NCBI RefSeq assembly: GCF_000938305.1
Contig: NZ_JYMT01000043.1
Location: 275,688 to 339,687 of the forward strand
From: Bradyrhizobium sp. LTSP885
GTDB taxonomy: Bacteria; Pseudomonadota; Alphaproteobacteria; Rhizobiales; Xanthobacteraceae
Direction: 5' to 3'
DNA: 64,000 bases
The first letter of the stretch is position 1, and each line of letters begins with the position of its first letter. The translations under genes were made by a program, and so were the position numbers. A model generated the notes under the pieces. That model ran no database searches. It was not told the DNA's origin and saw only the letters and a list, made by a program, of their open reading frames with translations. Shown in pieces: positions 59,750-64,000 of the stretch.

Positions 59750-60532
59750 TTGGTCTTCTCCGCAACGCAGAGTCTGCTTGGACTGGCATCGGGCATGCTG
59801 GTCGGTTTTTCACTCGGCCTGGTCGGCGGCGGCGGGTCGATCCTCGCCGTCCCGCTGATGGTCTATGTGGTTGGCGTGCCGGAGCCGCATGTCGCGATCG
59901 GCACTTCGGCGATCGCGGTAGCGGCCAATGCCGCGGTCAACCTGTCCAACCATGCCCGCGGCGGCACGGTGATCTGGTCCTGCGCGCTGCTGTTCGCGGC
60001 CGCCGGCATGTGTGGTGCGTTCGGCGGCTCGATCCTCGGCAAGATGGTCGACGGACAGAAGCTGCTGGCGTTGTTCGCGCTGGTGATGCTCGTGATCGCC
60101 GGGTTGATGCTGAAGACACGCGCGCGGGTTGGCCTTGCCGACGTCAAGATGGACATGTCCAACATGCCGGCGATCGCCGGGCTTGGGCTCGCGACCGGAA
60201 CCATGTCCGGCTTCTTCGGTATCGGCGGCGGCTTCCTGATCGTGCCGGCCCTGATGCTGGCGACCGGCATGCCGATCATGAATGCGGTCAGTTCCTCGCT
60301 GGTAGCCGTCACCGCCTTCGGCATGACGACGGCGCTAAGCTATGCGTGGTCCGGACTGGTGTCGTGGGGGTTGGCAGGGCTATTCGTCGCCGGCGGCATC
60401 GTCGGCGGGCTGGTGGGAACGCGCTCTGCACGGCATTTGTCGGTACGGCGCGGCGCCCTCAATATCGTGTTCGCCACTGTCATTATCGCGGTGGCCGTCT
60501 ATATGCTGGTGCGTAACATCACGTCGCTTTGA
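59750..60532 (+). CDS. TauE/SafE-type sulfite/anion exporter
   Basis: This 260-residue inner-membrane protein has two related halves of four helices, each starting with G-G-G-x-G-type motifs: SLGLVGGGGSILAVPLMVY and TMSGFFGIGGGFLIVPALM. It probably exports sulfite, sulfoacetate or another organic anion. TTG 59750 is the most upstream start and may not be right; an ATG at 59795 region would cut into helix 1. It is co-directional with LrgB but 90 bases away. Confidence 0.9.
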   Translation: MVFSATQSLLGLASGMLVGFSLGLVGGGGSILAVPLMVYVVGVPEPHVAIGTSAIAVAANAAVNLSNHARGGTVIWSCALLFAAAGMCGAFGGSILGKMVDGQKLLALFALVMLVIAGLMLKTRARVGLADVKMDMSNMPAIAGLGLATGTMSGFFGIGGGFLIVPALMLATGMPIMNAVSSSLVAVTAFGMTTALSYAWSGLVSWGLAGLFVAGGIVGGLVGTRSARHLSVRRGALNIVFATVIIAVAVYMLVRNITSL

Positions 60533-60568
60533 GCGTAGAAAGGCGAGAGTTCCTCGCGAGGCCTGCAC

Positions 60569-61246
60569 ATGAATCGATCGACGATGATATCCGGGATCAA
60601 TCCGGGCCTCACCCGCCGCGGCGCGCTCGGCCTGCTCGGCGGCGGCGCGGCCCTGCTGACGGCGGGGTCTGCCCGTGCGCAGGAAGACAAGGTCCTGACC
60701 GAAGCGCTGGTGCTGCGCGACCCCGAGATTCCGGCGGCGGGCAATCCCAATGGCGACCTCACCATCGTCGAATGGTTCGACTACAATTGCCCGTATTGCC
60801 GCAAGCTCGCGCCGGAGCTCCGCCAGGTGGTGCAGGATGACGGCAAGGTCCGTCTGGTGCTGAAGGACTGGCCGATCCTGGGGCCAGTGTCCAAGGTCGC
60901 GGCGCGGATGGCGCTGGCGGCACGCTACCAGGACAAGTTCCTCGTCGCCCATGAGGCGATGATATCGGTCAATTCGCGCATCACCGAGCCGCGCATTGCC
61001 GAACTGCTCTCCGGTGCCGGCCTCGATATGGACAAGCTGAAAAATGATCTCGACGCCAACGCGCCGGCGATCGACGCGCTGCTCGCGCGCAACAACGAGC
61101 AGGCGCAAGCCTTTGGTTTCAACGGCACGCCGGCCTTCATCGTCGGCAAATACCGCGTGCCCGGCGTGCTCAGCATGGACCAGTTCGAGCAGGTCATCGC
61201 CGACGCCCGCAAGGCGAATATGGGCCGCAAGACCGAGAAGAACTAA
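60569..61246 (+). CDS. DsbA-family thiol:disulfide oxidoreductase
   Basis: This 225-residue periplasmic thioredoxin-fold protein has the active site Cys74-Pro-Tyr-Cys77 (DYNCPYCRKL) and the cis-Pro loop FNGTPAFIVG. The N-terminal leader contains TRRGALGLLGGG, a possible Tat signal, then a hydrophobic stretch and SARAQ cleavage. It may introduce or isomerise disulfides in exported proteins. A hairpin follows the stop codon. Its TRR leader suggests export already folded, which is unusual for Dsb proteins. Confidence 0.92.
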   Translation: MNRSTMISGINPGLTRRGALGLLGGGAALLTAGSARAQEDKVLTEALVLRDPEIPAAGNPNGDLTIVEWFDYNCPYCRKLAPELRQVVQDDGKVRLVLKDWPILGPVSKVAARMALAARYQDKFLVAHEAMISVNSRITEPRIAELLSGAGLDMDKLKNDLDANAPAIDALLARNNEQAQAFGFNGTPAFIVGKYRVPGVLSMDQFEQVIADARKANMGRKTEKN

Positions 61247-61263
61247 ACCTGTTGAAACGAGTT

Positions 61264-61300
61264 ACGGCCTCTCCCGTTCTGGAGAGGCCGTTCGTTTCTG
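61264..61300 (+). terminator. Terminator after the DsbA-like gene
   Basis: A perfect 11-bp stem ACGGCCTCTCC / GGAGAGGCCGT with loop CGTTCT starts 17 bases after the stop codon. The following TCGTTTCT is only weakly T-rich. Confidence 0.75.
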
Positions 61301-61321
61301 GCGATTTGAATAAGGCCAGCG

Positions 61322-61528
61322 TTACTTCGAGGCGACCTTGGTCCACTCCTCATGCGCGCGTGCCTTCAGCGCATTCCAGTCACGGGCCGCGACATCCCAA
61401 TTGACGATGGTGCGGCTGTTCTGCGCCACATCCCCATTCGCCACGCTCGACGTCTGCATGGAATCGTAGACATACACGCCGCCGATCAACAGCAGCGCGC
61501 CCAAAATCATTCCAAAAAACGTCCGCAT
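61322..61528 (-). CDS. Small membrane-anchored protein, unknown
   Basis: A 68-residue protein with an N-terminal transmembrane segment (MRTFFGMILGALLLIGGVYV) and a short periplasmic tail with WDVAARDWNALKARAHEEW. CCGGAGGA lies 7 bases upstream of the ATG, so this start is well supported and the longer frame to 61960 is rejected. The tail looks helical. I recall similar proteins in Bradyrhizobium but no function. It is convergent with the DsbA-like gene. Confidence 0.75.
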   Translation of the reverse strand: MRTFFGMILGALLLIGGVYVYDSMQTSSVANGDVAQNSRTIVNWDVAARDWNALKARAHEEWTKVASK

Positions 61529-61679
61529 CACAAATCCTCCGGTGTTAGCCTGACAACGTCGCGGGGGAGGGGATGGTTCCGGACCGCAGCGCGACCGATC
61601 GTCAACCTCCGCTCCGTCGTGGCCGCGGCAAGCGGGTGTTCTGCGTGGAAATTGCCGGTTGAATCGGCTACAATAGGCC

Positions 61680-61994
61680 ATGACGGCAAATCGCCTATCG
61701 AACGATCTTCTCGAGCAATTTCGCCGCAAATATCTGTGGTGGACGCCGGTCGACGGACATCCGTTTTCCGAGGACCGCGTCATCGCGCAAACCATGAATC
61801 TCGGGACATATGACGACATCCTGCTGCTCGAGAAAGCGGTCGGCCAGGCGCATCTGGTCGAGATTATGCGCGGCGCCGAGCCTGGCTGGCTCAATGATCG
61901 GTCGTGGGTATTCTGGCGAGGCCGGCTGACGCTCGCCACGGGCATGGCAATCCCCGACAAAGCCCCCCGTAGGGGATTTTATGCCGCAGTTTGA
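61680..61994 (+). CDS. Small protein partnered with AbiEii-like nucleotidyltransferase
   Basis: A 104-residue soluble protein rich in Trp (YLWWTPVDG, SWVFWRGRL) and helices (FSEDRVIAQTMNLGTYDDIL). Its stop codon lies 14 bases inside the next gene, a strong sign of co-translation. This gene arrangement, with a small protein translated just before a nucleotidyltransferase, is what type IV-like toxin-antitoxin loci show; a regulator or antitoxin role is inference. It is not a typical AbiEi antitoxin, since no winged-helix domain is seen. Confidence 0.78.
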   Translation: MTANRLSNDLLEQFRRKYLWWTPVDGHPFSEDRVIAQTMNLGTYDDILLLEKAVGQAHLVEIMRGAEPGWLNDRSWVFWRGRLTLATGMAIPDKAPRRGFYAAV

Positions 61995-62634
61995 ACCGCG
62001 ACTTGATATCCTTCCGGCGGCACAAAGGGAGATCTGGTCCAGTCTGGCTCCGGCGCGGCGCTTGAAGTTCGTCCTCTATGGCGGGACGGCCGTCGCACTT
62101 CAACTTGGTCACCGTGAATCGCTCGACTTCGACTTCTTCTGCACCGGGCACCTCGATAAGGACCAGCTTCGCGCCGAGTTCGGCTTCATCGCCGGCGCTG
62201 TGATCCTGCAAGATGCGCCGGACACGCTTGTCGTACTGGCCGAGATGCCATCCGGTCCGGTCAAGGTGTCGTTCTTTGGTGGCTTCAAGTTTGGTCGTAT
62301 CAACGACCCGCTTCAGACCGCCGATGGCGTACTGCTCGTTGCGTCGCTCGATGACTTGATGGCGACCAAGCTCAAGGCCACGCTGGACCGCGCCGAAGCA
62401 AAAGACTACCGGGACATCGTCGCCATGTTGTCGGCAGGCTCCTCGTTACCGACGGCCTTGAGCGCCTTCAAGACGATGTTCCAAGGCGAACCGGCACAGG
62501 TGTTGCGGGCGCTCGGATTCTTCGACGATGGAGATCTGCACACACTGACTTCCGCGGATCGAGACACCCTGTCGAACGAGCGGGATCGCGTAAGCGAACT
62601 GCCCGAGGTCGATCTGAAAGTGGGGCTTTGTTGA
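61981..62634 (+). CDS. AbiEii/AbiGii-type nucleotidyltransferase, toxin-like
   Basis: A 217-residue protein with the nucleotidyltransferase core YGGTAVALQLGHRESLDFDFF: the Gly-Gly-Thr and Asp-x-Asp metal-binding pair are intact. The C-terminal helical part (about 120-210) includes DLMATKLKATLDRAEAKDYRD, typical of AbiEii-family proteins. Related toxins transfer nucleotides to tRNA or other targets. It overlaps its partner by 14 bases and ends 17 bases before the convergent LysR gene. Whether it is toxic cannot be read from sequence. Confidence 0.88.
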   Translation: MPQFEPRLDILPAAQREIWSSLAPARRLKFVLYGGTAVALQLGHRESLDFDFFCTGHLDKDQLRAEFGFIAGAVILQDAPDTLVVLAEMPSGPVKVSFFGGFKFGRINDPLQTADGVLLVASLDDLMATKLKATLDRAEAKDYRDIVAMLSAGSSLPTALSAFKTMFQGEPAQVLRALGFFDDGDLHTLTSADRDTLSNERDRVSELPEVDLKVGLC

Positions 62635-62651
62635 GTTGAACTTACGCGGCC

Positions 62652-63539
62652 TCAACTCCGCCCAAACGCCCGCATCACATAATCGATGAACACGCGGACG
62701 CGCGGCGAGAGCTGGCGGTTGCGGGGATAGAGCAAATGCACCGGCACCGACGGCGGCCGGCAGTGCTGCAACACCTCCACCAGCGTTCCCTGCGCCAGAT
62801 CGGCTTCGGCATGAAAGCGCGGCACCTGGACCAGGCCGAGGCCTAGCTTGGCTGTCGCGAGATAACTCTCCGGTCCGGTCACCGACATCGGCGCCGGCAA
62901 CGGGAATTCCTTCAGCGCGCCATCGATCACGAATTCCATCGGCCGCAACCGCCCCGTGGTCAGTGAGCGGATCCCGATCATGCGATGGCCGTCGAGCGCG
63001 AGCGGATCGGTCGGCGTACCGAAGCTCGCGAAATAGTCGGGCGTTGCGCAGGTCAGCCGGTCCAGCATCACCACCTGCCGGGCGATCATGTCGCTGTCGC
63101 GCACCTCGCCGAAGCGCAGCACGCAGTCGACACCCTCGCGAATCAGATCGATCCAGCGATCGCTCTCGCTCATCGTGATCTCGATCTCAGGATATTCGGC
63201 GAGGAAGCCGGGCAGATTCGGCAGCAGGAAGTGACGCGCCAGCGTGCCCTGTACTTCGAGCCGCAACAGTCCCTTCGGCCTCGCGCCGCCGAACGCGCCT
63301 TCGGCATCTTCGAGATCCGAGATCAGTGACAGGCAGCGCCGGTAATGCGCCTCACCGTCGAGCGTCGGGCGCACCGTGCGCGTGGTGCGTTCGAGCAGCC
63401 GGACGCCGAGCCGCGCCTCCAGCCCCTTCACCGCATCGGTCGCCGTCGAGCGCGGTAGCCCAAGATCGTCGGCGGCAAGTGAGAAGCTGCGCCGCTCCAC
63501 CACGCGGGTGAACACGCGCATGGCATCAAACCGGTCCAT
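62652..63539 (-). CDS. LysR-family transcriptional regulator
   Basis: This 295-residue LTTR has an N-terminal winged helix (MDRFDAMRVFTRVVERRSFS, DLGLPRSTATDAVKGLEARL) and a two-lobe effector-binding domain. The wording RLLERTTRTVRPTLDGEAHY and LRLEVQGTLARHFLLPNLPG is that of the large group near AaeR/DmlR. It is divergent from the SDR gene with 120 bases between starts and most likely controls it, as in many LysR-dehydrogenase pairs. Confidence 0.94.
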   Translation of the reverse strand: MDRFDAMRVFTRVVERRSFSLAADDLGLPRSTATDAVKGLEARLGVRLLERTTRTVRPTLDGEAHYRRCLSLISDLEDAEGAFGGARPKGLLRLEVQGTLARHFLLPNLPGFLAEYPEIEITMSESDRWIDLIREGVDCVLRFGEVRDSDMIARQVVMLDRLTCATPDYFASFGTPTDPLALDGHRMIGIRSLTTGRLRPMEFVIDGALKEFPLPAPMSVTGPESYLATAKLGLGLVQVPRFHAEADLAQGTLVEVLQHCRPPSVPVHLLYPRNRQLSPRVRVFIDYVMRAFGRS

Positions 63540-63547
63540 CCTATTAT

Positions 63548-63592
63548 CCGAATATAGCGAATAGTGATGTCAGAAGATGCATGATTATTCGG
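63548..63592. promoter_or_regulatory. Candidate LysR binding region
   Basis: CCGAATA (63548-63554) and its complement TATTCGG (63586-63592) face each other, and a third CGAATA occurs at 63558-63563. They lie in the LysR-SDR divergent spacer and fit paired LTTR binding sites. Confidence 0.4.
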
Positions 63593-63659
63593 GTGATGCC
63601 AAGGCGTAGGGTCCTCCCATCGAACGCGGCGCTGCCGCTCAACTGATGGGAGACTGAAA

Positions 63660-64000
63660 ATGACCAACCAAACCAACAAGGTAGCTCTGGTGACGGGCGC
63701 CTCGCGCGGGATCGGCGCGGCGATCGCCGAGCGGCTCGCCCGGGACGGCTTCACCGTCGTGATCAACTACTCCGGCGACGCCAAGCCGGCTGAAGCCATC
63801 GCCAGCGCGATCGAGGCGGCCGGCGGCCGGGCGCTGACGGCGAAGGCCGATGTCAGCGACGCCAACGCCGTGCGCGGCCTGTTCGATGCGGCGGAGGCGG
63901 CCTTCGGCGGCGTCGACGTGCTGGTCAACAATGCCGGCATCATGAAGCTTGCAAAAATCGCCGACAGCGACGATGCGCTGTTCGACCAGCAGATCGCCGT
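63660..64000 (+). CDS. SDR-family oxidoreductase, 5' part (runs off the window)
   Basis: The first 113 residues of a classical SDR: the nucleotide motif TGASRGIGAAIA, the NAD(P)-discriminating region and NNAGIMKLAK are complete; the catalytic Ser, Tyr and Lys lie beyond the window. The wording, with SGDAKPAEAIASAI, fits 3-oxoacyl-ACP-reductase-like enzymes of the FabG type used on many substrates. GGGAGA is 8 bases before the ATG. It is divergent from the LysR regulator. Confidence 0.93.
   Translation, partial: MTNQTNKVALVTGASRGIGAAIAERLARDGFTVVINYSGDAKPAEAIASAIEAAGGRALTAKADVSDANAVRGLFDAAEAAFGGVDVLVNNAGIMKLAKIADSDDALFDQQIA

Overview
The window is a high-GC chromosomal segment of an alphaproteobacterium, most likely Bradyrhizobium or a close relative in the Nitrobacteraceae. 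The basis is a TrcR-type (DUF1013) cell-cycle regulator, an NdvA-like glucan exporter, many orphan solute-binding proteins and CoA ligases, Bradyrhizobium-style small secreted proteins, and a dense set of palindromic intergenic repeats that I associate with this group from memory. There is no phage, transposase, integrase, plasmid origin or CRISPR array. The genus call is inference.

Layout. 1-6.5 kb: the 3' half of katG, an aldo/keto reductase, a hotdog thioesterase, a Nudix hydrolase and three secreted proteins, one of them possibly lysozyme-like. 6.5-12 kb: an EAL-domain protein with altered catalytic residues, a scrap of an MFS gene, and a TAXI-TRAP transporter operon (receptor, fused permease, DUF1850). 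12-19 kb: an SDR, a CPA1 Na+/H+ antiporter, a TPR/LprI-like protein, propionyl-CoA synthetase and a putative beta-barrel protein. 19-25.5 kb: trcR divergent from ispH-thrB-rnhA, then peroxiredoxin, DUF924 and fadD on the minus strand. 25.5-31 kb: a D,D-carboxypeptidase, ndvA-like exporter, an orphan substrate-binding protein and a Gly/Tyr-rich secreted protein. 31-40 kb: HisE-like and DedA-like proteins, two nitronate monooxygenase-like paralogues, a thioesterase, an acyl-CoA ligase, and a hybrid histidine kinase whose receiver domain is cut by an in-frame amber codon. 39.4-43 kb: small regulators, membrane and secreted proteins, including a 24-residue membrane peptide.

43-53 kb is the most coherent accessory-looking block. 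An XRE-cupin regulator is divergent from an MHS-type MFS transporter, a MOSC protein translationally coupled to a VanB-type [2Fe-2S] reductase, and a complete dipeptide-type ABC importer (binding protein, two permeases, two ATPases). It reads as an uptake-plus-redox module for an unknown small solute. It is followed by tRNA-Leu(CAA), DsbB, an AbrB-family membrane protein and two divergent PsiF-like secreted proteins.

56.7-64 kb: a TetR repressor facing two thioesterases across two palindromic operators, CidA/LrgB, TauE, a DsbA-like protein, an AbiEii-type nucleotidyltransferase overlapping a small upstream partner, and a LysR regulator divergent from an SDR that runs off the window end.

At least nine palindromic intergenic elements were found, one family in three copies, several with perfect arms of 28-31 bp. 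All family assignments are from reading the translations; no search was run.
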